Origin: Pseudomonas fluorescens | Lineage (GTDB): Bacteria > Pseudomonadota > Gammaproteobacteria > Pseudomonadales > Pseudomonadaceae | Assembly: GCF_018614655.1 (NCBI RefSeq) | Contig: NZ_JAGGOG010000014.1 | Location: forward strand, 62,001-126,000 | Direction: 5' to 3' | Length of the DNA stretch: 64,000 bases | Shown here: one piece after another, positions 47,139 to 56,185 of the stretch | Position numbering within the stretch: position 1 is the first letter of the stretch | How the letters are laid out: each line of letters begins with the position of its first letter | Position numbers and translations under genes: made by a program | The notes under the pieces: generated by a model | Told to the model about the DNA's origin: nothing | Database searches by the model: none | Seen by the model: only the letters and a program-made list of their open reading frames with translations

Positions 47139-48127
47139 GACCGATCCTCCCCGGCACGTAGCGCCGCGCGTTCAAACACCCATCCCAGCAAAACACCCAC
47201 TACCCCGGCAGCCGCAAAAAACGCCGCGACACTCAGGCGGTCCCAGGCGTATTCGAAAAAACGCGTGTACAGGTCGATACCCAGAAACACCACGCCGAAA
47301 CCGGTGAAGCTGGGGTGTTTGAAGCGTGCGCCGATCACCAACTGGCCGATGGCTGCGAGGGTGAACAGCAGTATCCAGAGCCCCGACGGGGACGAGCTGT
47401 AATTCTCCAGGCTGAGAAACCACAGCGAACAGTTGAAGTAGAGCAATCCGAAAATCACATACAAACGCCCGAAACCGCTGAAGTGGCGCAGCGGCCCTTC
47501 TTCCGCCTGCTGGTGCCAAAGCCCCAGAAGCGCTGCCAGCCCGGCGATCACCGCCATGGCGCGCGGGTCCTGGATGCCGAATGTATAGGAGCCACCGCCG
47601 GCATACCGCTCCCAGGAGCCCAGGCCGTGGAAGACGCACAGCAACCCCAGAAACAATGGCCAGCGCAGGCGATAACGATAGGCCGTGGCCACACTCAGCA
47701 AGGCGGTGACCAGCAGCGCCAGAGGGATACGATCCAACCCGCCCTCCTCGTCACCAATACCACCGAGTAACAGGCTGCCACCGATCAGCATCAGGCCGAT
47801 GGTCAAGATAGCCACACCGGTCACCGGCATACGCCCGGCCGGATCACGCGCCAGACGCACCCCCACCCACCACAACACCCCACCGGCGATAAAAAACAGC
47901 ACCACACCGAGGGTGACCGACTCACTGAGAAAGCTCACCCCACCCAGAATGGCCATGCCAATCAGCAATACCGCGCCGATGCCCAGCCATTGCAACACCG
48001 TCGACAACAGTTGGCCGGGGCGCTGATAAGGCGCGCTCAGCCGCTCCCGGGTTTGCGAGTCGATCAAACCTCGGTGCTGCCAGTCGGCAATTTCGTGAAC
48101 CATTAGCTGCTGCGTGGTTTTTCTCAT
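47135..48127 (-). CDS. DUF2157/DUF4401-type membrane protein
   Basis: 330 aa from ATG 48127 (MRKTTQQLMVHEIADWQHRG); an upstream open frame to 48286 has no homology. Polytopic membrane protein with the same order (short helix, then many hydrophobic segments) as the next gene. Together the two form a paired membrane module of unknown role. Confidence 0.8.
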   Translation of the reverse strand: MRKTTQQLMVHEIADWQHRGLIDSQTRERLSAPYQRPGQLLSTVLQWLGIGAVLLIGMAILGGVSFLSESVTLGVVLFFIAGGVLWWVGVRLARDPAGRMPVTGVAILTIGLMLIGGSLLLGGIGDEEGGLDRIPLALLVTALLSVATAYRYRLRWPLFLGLLCVFHGLGSWERYAGGGSYTFGIQDPRAMAVIAGLAALLGLWHQQAEEGPLRHFSGFGRLYVIFGLLYFNCSLWFLSLENYSSSPSGLWILLFTLAAIGQLVIGARFKHPSFTGFGVVFLGIDLYTRFFEYAWDRLSVAAFFAAAGVVGVLLGWVFERAALRAGEDRS

Positions 48128-48252
48128 GAGGGTCAGGCGCTGCGTTAATTGTTCGGATAATGGGGGCGTGCTTGTTTCTGCAACGAAAGCATAGTGAATA
48201 ACGGCGCAGGGGCTCCCTGCTTTTTCAAACGAGACCGCGAAACCCAAAGCAA

Positions 48253-48278
48253 AGAAGCCTGCATTTCTGCAGGCTTCT
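48253..48278 (-). terminator. Hairpin downstream of the TonB receptor
   Basis: AGAAGCCTGCA-TTTC-TGCAGGCTTCT region, an 11-bp stem lying about 60 bp beyond the receptor stop on the minus strand. The T tract is short, so its efficiency is uncertain. Confidence 0.6.
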
Positions 48279-48334
48279 CTGTACATCTGGCGCCGGGCCC
48301 CGGATTTGACCCGGGGTTCCTGGCTGATGAACCG

Positions 48335-50605
48335 TCAGAAATCCACCGTACCCGAGAGCAGTACGGTACGCGGGGCACCCAAGCCACCGGAGAGGCCGCT
48401 GCCATCGCCGCCGTTCCAGGAGCCGAGCCAGTACGCCTTGTTGGTGACGTTCTGCACGGTGGCGCGCAAGGTCACCGGCTTGGTCTCGACCTTGAAGGCA
48501 TAGCGGGCACCCACATCGTAGGTGGTGTACGAGTCCAGCGACACCCGATGATCGTTGGTCGCGTATTGCTTGCCCGTATGGTTGACGTTGCCGGTCAGGG
48601 TCAGCCCTGGTACGTCGAGGAGATCGTATTCAGTGCCCAGCTTGGCGATCACCTTGGGTACACCAGTGACTTGCTTGTCTTTGACGCCGCCGGTGACCAC
48701 CTTGGTCATTTCTGCCTGGGTGTAGGTCGCCCCGCCCATCAGGCGCAATCTCGGTTGCAACTCGCCGAAGAACGACCATTCCACGCCACGGTTGCGCTGC
48801 TCACCATCGACGCTGTAGATCAGGGTCACCGGATCGGTGGAGGCGCTGGGCTTCTCGATCTGGAACAGGGCGACGGTATGGGCGAAGGTCCCCAGATCGA
48901 CCTTGGCGCCGACCTCGTATTGCTTGGTCCGATAGGGCTGCATCACCTCACCGACGTTCACTGCCGACACTGGTGCCGTACCGCCCTGGCTCAGGCCTTC
49001 GATGTAGTTGGCATAGAGCGACACCTTGTCTGTCACCTTGACCAGAAGCGCGGTGGCCGGCGAAACCCGGCTTTCGTCATAACTGGTTTTCGTGGTGGCG
49101 CCGGTTGGGCTGTACGCGGCGTTGGTGTTTTGCACGCGCTGGCGACGGGCGCCGACGGTCCACTGCACACGGCCATCTGCGAAGGACAAGGTATCGGCGA
49201 TTGCATAGCTGCCCAGTTCGGCCTTGATTTGCGACGTGGTTACGCCGTAACCCGGGAAGGTCGGTGCGTTGCCGAAATCCAGGTTGTCGTAGTTAGTGGT
49301 ACCGGGAATCCCGGCCCTGGCGTCCTTGAAGCTGTTATCGGAGGTGTAGCGCGTCGCGGCGATGGTCCAGGCGTGGTCCACGGGGCCTGTCTGGAAGTTG
49401 CCCTTCAAGCCAGCCTCACCGGATTGCTGGGTGCCGCTGCGGATCGAGCGAATCGCCGAAGAACTGATTTCACCCGCGTTGTTAACCAGGGTGCTTGAGT
49501 TGATCAGCGCGTTGTAACCACCATCACGCTGCCCCCACGCCGCGTAGGCGGTGAGCGAATCCGTCAGGTCATACTCGCCCCGCACCATCGTGGTGGTGGT
49601 GTTGTTGATGGTGTAGGCCCAATCTGGCGCCAGCGCGTAATCGCCCTTCTTGGGGCTGGGCAGGTGGGTGACGTTGGGGCCAATCGTGTTGATCCCGAAG
49701 TAGTTGAGGCCGTCGATACGCTCACGCTGCTTATAGAAGTCGGCCGACAAGCGAGCCCGCTCGCCGCGCCAGTCCAGCCCGAGGGAGGACAGCGCCATTT
49801 TATGCTGTTGATTATCCACTGCCGTATCACCGTCACGGTAAACCCCATTGAAGCGCACGCCAAACTGCTTCCGGTCACCGAAGCGCTGCCCCAGGTCTGC
49901 ATGCACGCCGCCCAGGCCGCGGGACTCATAAGTGGTGGTCAAGCGTGCCAGCGGTTCATCGCCCGCGCGCTTGGGTACCAGGTTGATGCTGCCACCCACC
50001 GTACCGCTGGGTGGCATGCCGTTGAGCAGCGCGGAAGGGCCTTTGAGCACTTCCACACGCTCGGCCAGTTCGGTAGAACCGCGCATGTTTGGTGCCATGC
50101 CCACCAACCCGTTGAAGGTGATGTCATCGGCAGTACTGTTAAAGCCGCGAATGAAAAAGGTTTCAAAGTTGCTGCGCTTGGTGGGCACGTACACCGAAGG
50201 ATCGGTCGCACCAATCACCGAACCGATATCCTGCGCCTGGCGGTTCTGAATGAACTCGTCCGTATAGCTGATGGTATTGAACGGCGTCTCCATGAAATCC
50301 TTGTTGCCCAACAGCCCGACACGGCTACCGGAGGCAACCTGCCCTCCCGCGTAAACCGGCGGCAGATCTGCGGCGGAGTTCATGGCCCCCTCAACCAGCG
50401 TTTCAGACAGCTCCAGGCTGCCACTGCCCTCTTGAGCCTGCTTCGACTGCTCGGCGGGTTGCGCAGCGACCACGGCCATGGAAGTCCCCGTCAGCCCCAG
50501 CAACAACGCCATCTGCACGGCAGTGAACGTACGATTCAAAGTAAAGCGTTGCGCAGCCTGCGGAGAATCAGGGGTGGCGCGATGTTGGCGACAGCGTTCC
50601 GACAT
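48335..50605 (-). CDS. TonB-dependent ferric-siderophore receptor
   Basis: 756-aa outer-membrane receptor. Long signal region (hydrophobic TFTAVQMALLLGLTGTSMAV) then the plug domain with ETFFIRGFNSTADDITFNGL, AERVEVLKGPSALLNGMPPS and GGSINLVPKRA, followed by a 22-strand barrel ending in VLLSGTVDF, with the C-terminal Phe. There is no N-terminal STN signalling domain, so it cannot be a FecA-type transducer. AAGGAA precedes ATG 50605. It is FcuA/FhuE-like by eye. It is the last gene of a siderophore locus and lies below a conserved ECF promoter block. Confidence 0.94.
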   Translation of the reverse strand: MSERCRQHRATPDSPQAAQRFTLNRTFTAVQMALLLGLTGTSMAVVAAQPAEQSKQAQEGSGSLELSETLVEGAMNSAADLPPVYAGGQVASGSRVGLLGNKDFMETPFNTISYTDEFIQNRQAQDIGSVIGATDPSVYVPTKRSNFETFFIRGFNSTADDITFNGLVGMAPNMRGSTELAERVEVLKGPSALLNGMPPSGTVGGSINLVPKRAGDEPLARLTTTYESRGLGGVHADLGQRFGDRKQFGVRFNGVYRDGDTAVDNQQHKMALSSLGLDWRGERARLSADFYKQRERIDGLNYFGINTIGPNVTHLPSPKKGDYALAPDWAYTINNTTTTMVRGEYDLTDSLTAYAAWGQRDGGYNALINSSTLVNNAGEISSSAIRSIRSGTQQSGEAGLKGNFQTGPVDHAWTIAATRYTSDNSFKDARAGIPGTTNYDNLDFGNAPTFPGYGVTTSQIKAELGSYAIADTLSFADGRVQWTVGARRQRVQNTNAAYSPTGATTKTSYDESRVSPATALLVKVTDKVSLYANYIEGLSQGGTAPVSAVNVGEVMQPYRTKQYEVGAKVDLGTFAHTVALFQIEKPSASTDPVTLIYSVDGEQRNRGVEWSFFGELQPRLRLMGGATYTQAEMTKVVTGGVKDKQVTGVPKVIAKLGTEYDLLDVPGLTLTGNVNHTGKQYATNDHRVSLDSYTTYDVGARYAFKVETKPVTLRATVQNVTNKAYWLGSWNGGDGSGLSGGLGAPRTVLLSGTVDF

Positions 50606-50651
50606 GCTGGATTCCTTTCGATTCGGAGAGTTGGAATGTATTCACTGGGTT

Positions 50652-50679
50652 TTCCGAACCAGAACGCGAAATCCTCAAT
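50652..50679 (-). promoter_or_regulatory. Candidate ECF-sigma promoter of the receptor gene
   Basis: On the minus strand ATTGAGGATTT-N9-GTTCGGAA, about 50 bp before the receptor start. The same block with identical spacing lies upstream of the ABC half-transporter gene (58060-58087). The shared pattern strongly suggests control by the local ECF sigma factor at 58116-58634. Confidence 0.6.
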
Positions 50680-50694
50680 AACAATCATTAGCAT
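50676..50694 (-). promoter_or_regulatory. Fur-box-like site
   Basis: ATGCTAATGATTGTTATTG on the minus strand matches most positions of the Fur consensus GATAATGATAATCATTATC. It overlaps the upstream edge of the ECF promoter block, so iron repression is likely. Confidence 0.5.
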
Positions 50695-50709
50695 TCAGAT
50701 ATTTTTTAC

Positions 50710-50742
50710 AAAAAAGGGCGAGTACCGAAATGGTACCCGCCC
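50710..50742 (-). terminator. Rho-independent terminator of the siderophore ABC importer operon
   Basis: GGGCGgGTACC / GGTACtCGCCC stem (one mismatch) followed by TTTTTT on the minus strand. It lies directly after the binding-protein stop. Confidence 0.85.
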
Positions 50743-50768
50743 TGTGTGCTGCCAGTACGCGTAGCGGA

Positions 50769-51752
50769 TCAGCCCTTGTAGCCTTGAACCACCTCGTCAG
50801 CCATGCGATTGAGGCACGTCACACTGGCAGTACACAGGTACCAGGTCTGGGCATCGACAAAGATCACATGCCCGTTGTTCCAGGCTTTGGTCTTGCGCAG
50901 CAGCGGGTTGTCCAGGCTCTTCATATCCAGCGCTGGCCGCCGCTCCATCACCGCCGTGCGGTCGATCACGTAGAGAATGTCGGGATCGGCCTGCTGGATA
51001 AATTCATTGGAAATCGGCTGGCCATGCAAGCCAGCCTCGATGTCGGTGCTGGCCGGTTTAACGCCCAGGGTGTCGAAGATAAAGCCGTAGCGCGACTTCA
51101 CCCCATAAGAGGTAAAGGCTCCATTGTTATGCAGCACGATCAGCGCTTTCTCGGGGCGCCCCTCGGTCACGCGCCGGGTCTGCTCCACCTTGGCGTCCAT
51201 TTCCGCGACTTTCTGCCGGGCCAGCTCTTCCTTGCCGAAGATGTGACCCAGGGTGGTCAAATGGTTCTTGGCGGTGGTGATCAGATTGCCCTGCTTATTG
51301 GTCAGGTCCATATCGTCATAGACCGTCGGCGCGATCTGGCTCAACTCCGCGTAACTCTGCGCCTGGAGCGGCGAGATCAGGATCAGGTCGGGCTTGAGGG
51401 CATGCAAGCGCTCAAGGTTGGGCTGGATGGTCGACCCCACATCCCTGATGTTCGGGTCATCGCGATACTTGACGAGGAAGCTCGCGACGTAGTCCTTGGC
51501 GATGCCCACCACCGGCGCGCCCAGTTGGTCGAGTGTATCGAGCTCACTCATGTCGAAGGCCACCACGCGCTCGGGGAGCTTGGTGATCAGCGTCGTACCC
51601 AGCGGGTGCTCGATCTTGATCGGCTCGTAATGCGCCTGCGCGATGGTTGGCGCGGGCGCCTCTGCCGACGGCTTGTCACACCCTTGCAGACCGGCCGCCA
51701 CAGCGACTGCCAGCAGTGCCCCACAGATTCTTTTTGCGTTACCGGTGCTCAT
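50769..51752 (-). CDS. Ferric-siderophore ABC transporter, substrate-binding lipoprotein (FatB/CeuE-type)
   Basis: 327 aa. Lipoprotein signal MSTGNAKRICGALLAVAVAA GLQGC with the lipobox Cys at residue 25. Class III periplasmic binding fold with LPERVVAFDMSELDTLDQLG and long helix segments. It delivers the ferric siderophore from the receptor to the permeases. It overlaps the ATPase stop by ATGA, so it is the last gene of a four-gene import operon (permease, permease, ATPase, binding protein). Confidence 0.93.
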   Translation of the reverse strand: MSTGNAKRICGALLAVAVAAGLQGCDKPSAEAPAPTIAQAHYEPIKIEHPLGTTLITKLPERVVAFDMSELDTLDQLGAPVVGIAKDYVASFLVKYRDDPNIRDVGSTIQPNLERLHALKPDLILISPLQAQSYAELSQIAPTVYDDMDLTNKQGNLITTAKNHLTTLGHIFGKEELARQKVAEMDAKVEQTRRVTEGRPEKALIVLHNNGAFTSYGVKSRYGFIFDTLGVKPASTDIEAGLHGQPISNEFIQQADPDILYVIDRTAVMERRPALDMKSLDNPLLRKTKAWNNGHVIFVDAQTWYLCTASVTCLNRMADEVVQGYKG

Positions 51753-52531
51753 ATCAGCTCCCTTGACGGTGATGGGTTGAAGTAGTTGCAGACGAACCCC
51801 TGCTCGCTCTGCAGGATCTCGAAATCCAGATCAAACAGATCACGCAGGCGGGCTTCGGTGACGACCTCCGCCACCGGGCCACGGCAGTGCACCGTGCCGT
51901 TTTTCATGGCCACGATATGGTCGGAATAATTGGCGGCGAAGTTGATGTCATGCACCACCAGGATCACCGTGCGCCCCTGTTCGTCGCACAGGCGGCGCAG
52001 GGCCCGCATGATCTGCACCGCGTGCTTCATGTCGAGGTTGTTGAGCGGCTCGTCCAGCAACAGGTAATCGGTTTGCTGGGCAATGGTCATCGCCAGGAAC
52101 GCCATCTGCCGCTGCCCGCCGCTGAGTTCGTCGATGTAAGAAAGGCGCAGCGGTTGCAGCGACAGAAATTCGATGGCCTCGTCGATGGCCTGGCGATCGT
52201 GAGCGGTGAGCGCTCCACGGCTGTAGGGGAAGCGCCCGAAAGCCACCAGTTCTTCAACGGTCAGCCGCAGGTTGAAATCCGGGGACTGGCGCAAGGTGGC
52301 GACACGCTTGGCATAGTCGCGGATCGGCACATCCGCAATGCTGCGCCCGCCAATCAGCAGGTCGCCCCGGGTCGGTGCCAACAGGCGGGCGATCAACATC
52401 AGCAACGTGGTCTTGCCTGCGCCGTTGGGGCCAATCAAGGAGGTCACCTGCCCTGGCGGGAACTGAACGCTGACGTCGCTCAGGACGTGCTTGTTGCCAT
52501 ACGCCTTATAAACGTGACTGAGGGAAATCAT
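51749..52531 (-). CDS. Ferric-siderophore ABC transporter ATPase
   Basis: 260 aa from ATG 52531 (MISLSHVYKAYGNKHVLSDV). Walker A IGPNGAGKTTLLMLIARLLA, signature ELSGGQRQMAFLAMTIAQ, Walker B YLLLDEPLNNLDMKHAVQIM and the His switch VVHDINFAANY are intact. ATGA overlap with both neighbours. Confidence 0.95.
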   Translation of the reverse strand: MISLSHVYKAYGNKHVLSDVSVQFPPGQVTSLIGPNGAGKTTLLMLIARLLAPTRGDLLIGGRSIADVPIRDYAKRVATLRQSPDFNLRLTVEELVAFGRFPYSRGALTAHDRQAIDEAIEFLSLQPLRLSYIDELSGGQRQMAFLAMTIAQQTDYLLLDEPLNNLDMKHAVQIMRALRRLCDEQGRTVILVVHDINFAANYSDHIVAMKNGTVHCRGPVAEVVTEARLRDLFDLDFEILQSEQGFVCNYFNPSPSRELI

Positions 52532-53478
52532 GGGGCGCCTCGGGTTCGAACCATCAGCGCGAGGAAATACACGCCACACACCAGGTTGATGAGAATGCTG
52601 ACGGAGGTGTTGTAGTTGAACATCTGCTCGACCAGGTACTGGGCGACGATGAAAATGCCGATGGCGATGGCGCAGCTCATGGGCAGCGTCACCCTATGCC
52701 GGGCGGTGCGGGCAAGCGCATAGGTGATGTTCGCCACGAACACGCCCATGAACGCCGTCGGCCCGACGAGGCTGGTGGATACCGCCACCAGAATCGCGAT
52801 CAGCGCAAGTTGCAGGCGCACGCTGCGCTGATAATCGACCCCCAGGGAAATCGCCTGGTCACGCCCCAGAGAAAGCACGTCGAGCACCGGCAGGGCTCTT
52901 TGCGCGATAAAGCACACCACCGCCACCAACAGGCCCGAATAGATCACTTGCCCGGGTTGTGCCTTGTTGAAGGAGGCGTAGTTGAAGCCCTGGAAAATCG
53001 AGAACTCGCCGGGGCTGATCTTCAGTTGGATAAACTGAGTAAAGGTCCCCATCACCATGCTCAGTACCAGCCCTAGCAAGAGCAGCAGGTACACGTTGTT
53101 GCGTCCGTCACGGAACAGCCAACGGTGAATGAGCCACGAATAGGCAAGCATCAGCAGGATCGACAACAACACATTGCCGTTACGCCCCAGCAGCACCAGG
53201 CTCTGGGTGCCCAACACCAGGATCAGCAGGGCCTGGAACAGCAGGTAGATCGCCTCATACCCCATGATCGCCGGCGTCAGTATCCGGTTGCCGGCAATGG
53301 TCTGGAAAATCACCGAAGAATAGGCAATGCAGACCCCGGCAATGCCCATCGCGGCTAAACGGGTCAGCCGCTTGGGAATGACGTACTCGAAGTCAAAACC
53401 TGAGCCCAGCAACAGGAACGCCACCGCCAAGACCAGCACCAGCCCCCAGAGGCCATAGCGGGTAATCACGCCTCTCAT
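52528..53478 (-). CDS. Ferric-siderophore ABC transporter permease (FatC/FecCD-type)
   Basis: 316 aa from ATG 53478 (MRGVITRYGLWGLVLVLAVA); the longer frame to 53613 is not homologous. About nine hydrophobic segments, and the FecCD pattern GVCIAYSSVIFQTIAGNRIL with SLGVDYQRSVRLQLALIAIL. ATGA overlaps with both neighbours. Confidence 0.93.
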   Translation of the reverse strand: MRGVITRYGLWGLVLVLAVAFLLLGSGFDFEYVIPKRLTRLAAMGIAGVCIAYSSVIFQTIAGNRILTPAIMGYEAIYLLFQALLILVLGTQSLVLLGRNGNVLLSILLMLAYSWLIHRWLFRDGRNNVYLLLLLGLVLSMVMGTFTQFIQLKISPGEFSIFQGFNYASFNKAQPGQVIYSGLLVAVVCFIAQRALPVLDVLSLGRDQAISLGVDYQRSVRLQLALIAILVAVSTSLVGPTAFMGVFVANITYALARTARHRVTLPMSCAIAIGIFIVAQYLVEQMFNYNTSVSILINLVCGVYFLALMVRTRGAP

Positions 53479-54419
53479 GTGTACTTCCTGATCAGCAGCA
53501 CGAGGAACAACACACCGCCCACGCTGCCCGCCGTCAGGCCGATGGGCACTTCGAAGGGGTAGATCAGCAAGCGGCCGAGGATGTCGCACGCCAACAACAG
53601 CGACGCGCCGCACAAGGCGACGATGGGCAATGTTCGCTCCAGGTTCTCGCCGTAGTGCAGCGCCACCAGGTTGGGAATCACCAGCCCGACAAAGGGAATC
53701 GCGCCCACGGTAATAACCGTGGCGGAGACGGTGACTGCCACCAGCATCAGCCCCAGTGCCGCGTTGGCGGTGTAATTCAAGCCCAGGCTGCTGGCCATGC
53801 CCTCGCCCATGCCGAGTACGGTAAAGCGGTGCGCGAATAGATAAGTGAGCACCACGATCGGCAAGATCAGATAGATGATCTCGTAGTTACCCTGGACGAT
53901 CTTCGAGAAGTCACCGAGCATCCAGCCCTGCATGCTCTGCAAGATGTTGTGACGGTAGGCGTAGAACTCGGCGATGGCGCTCAAGACGCTGCCGTACATC
54001 AGGCCGATGACCGGAACCATCACCGTGTTCTTGAACTTGATACGGCGGATGATCGCGACATAGAGCAGGCTCGCCGCAAAGCAGAACGCCAGGGCAAACA
54101 GCATCCGGCCGGCCGCACCGGCGGCGGGGGCCACCGTCAGTGAAATCAGAATCCCCAGCTTTGCTGCATCCAGCCCGCCGGAAGTCGCCGGTTCTACGAA
54201 GCGGTTGCGCACGATCTGCTGCAGGATCACACCGCACACGGCCAGCCCTACCCCGGTCAGAATCAGGGCGGCAAGGCGCGGAAGGCGGCTGGCAGTGAGG
54301 GTCAGCCAGGCGTCATCGGAGAACGTGAACAGTGCCGTCCAGGAAACCTCTTTGACCCCCACCATCAACGAGAGGCAACAGAGCACGGCAAACAGGATCA
54401 GTAAGGCTGCACGACTCAA
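53475..54419 (-). CDS. Ferric-siderophore ABC transporter permease (FatD/FecCD-type)
   Basis: 314 aa from TTG 54419; the TTGA overlaps the stop of the preceding ABC half-transporter. FecCD motifs: LAVCGVILQQIVRNRFVEPA and FVGLVIPNLVALHYGENLER. It pairs with the permease at 52528. Confidence 0.92.
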   Translation of the reverse strand: MSRAALLILFAVLCCLSLMVGVKEVSWTALFTFSDDAWLTLTASRLPRLAALILTGVGLAVCGVILQQIVRNRFVEPATSGGLDAAKLGILISLTVAPAAGAAGRMLFALAFCFAASLLYVAIIRRIKFKNTVMVPVIGLMYGSVLSAIAEFYAYRHNILQSMQGWMLGDFSKIVQGNYEIIYLILPIVVLTYLFAHRFTVLGMGEGMASSLGLNYTANAALGLMLVAVTVSATVITVGAIPFVGLVIPNLVALHYGENLERTLPIVALCGASLLLACDILGRLLIYPFEVPIGLTAGSVGGVLFLVLLIRKYT

Positions 54420-56185
54420 GAACTGCCCTCACTGTCAGGCGCCCCGGCAATCCGCCAGCCTTTCGCGGATCGGCGTTGCGCGAGAAAGTGCGCGTACAGC
54501 CCTGGTTTGGCACTCAATTGCGTGTGGGAGCCCTGTTCGCTGACCTGCCCGTGATCAAGCACCACAATCTGGTCGGCCATGGCCACCGTCGACAATTGGT
54601 GCGCAATGACGATCAGCGTGCGGGTACCGCGCAAACGTGCCAACGCTTCAGCGATGGCGGCCTGGTTCTCGGCGTCTAGAGCAGCGGTGGCCTCGTCAAC
54701 CAACAGAATCGGCGCGTCCTTGATCAGTGCACGGGCGATGGAAATCCGCTGACGCTCACCGCCAGACAATCGCGCCCCGCCCTCGCCCACTGGTGTATCC
54801 AGGCCTTGAGGCAGGCGTTCGATGATCTCCACGACTCCGGCTTGTCTTGCCGCCTCCATCACCTGGGCATCGCTGGCATCGGGTTTGCCGATACGGATGT
54901 TGTCGGCGATGCTGCCCTGGAACAGGTAAGCGTCCTGGAAAATCTGGCTGATCTGACCGGCCAGTTGTTCACTGGACATCTGGCGGACATCCACACCGCC
55001 CACGATCACACTGCCCTGTGTCACGTCGAAGAAGCGTGCAACCAGCCGCACTAGGGTGGTCTTGCCCGAGCCGGAAGCTCCGACCAGCGCCGTCATGCTG
55101 CCGGGCTCGATACGCAGACTGACGTCGCGCAGTACATCAGCCTGGTCCTCGGCATAGCGGAAGCTCACATTACGCAATTCGACGGATCCATCGACCGGCG
55201 CTTGCGGGGCCTGCGGCTCAGGCAAGGGCTTGACCGCAAAGATCCCGCGCACCGCATCCAGCTGACCGCGCGCGCCACGCAGCACCTCGCTATAACCGGC
55301 CACCTCCAGCAGCGGGTCGATGAAGCGGCTGACCAGCAGCAACGACACAATCACGGCGATGACCGAGCCCGGTTCCAGGCTTGCGCCCAACTGATCACCG
55401 AGCCATAGCGTGGCGGCCACCAGCAAGACGGCGAAGCCGGCCTGTACCGCCCAGGCGTTGAACACCACCGACATCGCCGAGACGTGAATCAGCCGCTGTG
55501 CAGACTGCTGCTGGCGCCCGATGGCCTGTTCGAGAAACCGGGTACCGCCGTCCTCGCCATTGAAGGCGCGTAGCACCGATTGCGCCTGGGCGAATTCAAC
55601 CATGCGCTGGCTGGCATGCGCGGCGTTGTGCTGGAAGCTTTGGTCGGCACGCTGACCCAGGTGAGCGGTCAGCGCAAAGACACCGAACAGGATCGGCAGT
55701 GTCACCAGTGCGATCAACCCCATCTGCCAATGCAAGGCGAACAACGCAACAAGGATCACTACCGGCGTCACCACGCCCGTGATCAGCGGCGTGAAAACGT
55801 GAGCGGGAAGCTGGGCCATTTCCATCATGCCCTGGGAGGTCACATGGCTCAGCCGCGCGGTGTTTTGTGCGGTGAACCAGCCCACCGGCAGGCGCGCCAC
55901 ATGGTCGCCGAGCCGATGACGGCCACGCTGGAGAACGGCGATGCCGACACGGATACCGGCTTTCTCCACTGTGCGTCGTAGCGCCCAGCACACCACCACA
56001 CCGATCACCAGGGCGATCAGCCATTGCCCTGCTGAGCGCACATCACTGCCCAGCAGATGGGTGAGCACCGGCACCAGGGTGACAATCGTCAGCCCGCAGA
56101 GCAGGCCGTAGACCAGTGTCATCCACAGGTAGCGGCGCAGTACCGGGGCATCTTCACCCAGCAGTTGAATAAAGGTTTTCAGCAT
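54416..56185 (-). CDS. ABC half-transporter, fused membrane and ATPase (YbtQ/BarB-like)
   Basis: 589 aa from ATG 56185. N-terminal six-helix ABC membrane domain (about 1-310), then ATPase: Walker A LVGASGSGKTTLVRLVARFF, signature RLSGGERQRISIARALIKDA, Walker B PILLVDEATAALDAENQAAI. It overlaps the next (5') half-transporter by 7 bp, so it forms a heterodimer with it. Yersiniabactin YbtP/Q import, while the Acinetobacter BarA/B homologues are thought to export a siderophore; direction is not decidable here. Confidence 0.9.
   Translation of the reverse strand: MLKTFIQLLGEDAPVLRRYLWMTLVYGLLCGLTIVTLVPVLTHLLGSDVRSAGQWLIALVIGVVVCWALRRTVEKAGIRVGIAVLQRGRHRLGDHVARLPVGWFTAQNTARLSHVTSQGMMEMAQLPAHVFTPLITGVVTPVVILVALFALHWQMGLIALVTLPILFGVFALTAHLGQRADQSFQHNAAHASQRMVEFAQAQSVLRAFNGEDGGTRFLEQAIGRQQQSAQRLIHVSAMSVVFNAWAVQAGFAVLLVAATLWLGDQLGASLEPGSVIAVIVSLLLVSRFIDPLLEVAGYSEVLRGARGQLDAVRGIFAVKPLPEPQAPQAPVDGSVELRNVSFRYAEDQADVLRDVSLRIEPGSMTALVGASGSGKTTLVRLVARFFDVTQGSVIVGGVDVRQMSSEQLAGQISQIFQDAYLFQGSIADNIRIGKPDASDAQVMEAARQAGVVEIIERLPQGLDTPVGEGGARLSGGERQRISIARALIKDAPILLVDEATAALDAENQAAIAEALARLRGTRTLIVIAHQLSTVAMADQIVVLDHGQVSEQGSHTQLSAKPGLYAHFLAQRRSAKGWRIAGAPDSEGSS

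Noticed and set aside
48285..48330. tRNA-like GC-rich inverted sequence near the receptor terminator
   Set aside because: It lacks a clover-leaf and an anticodon arm; it looks like a simple stem.
48194..50764. Plus-strand ORFs (48194-49498 and 49664-50764) over the TonB receptor
   Set aside because: Antisense shadows of the receptor gene.
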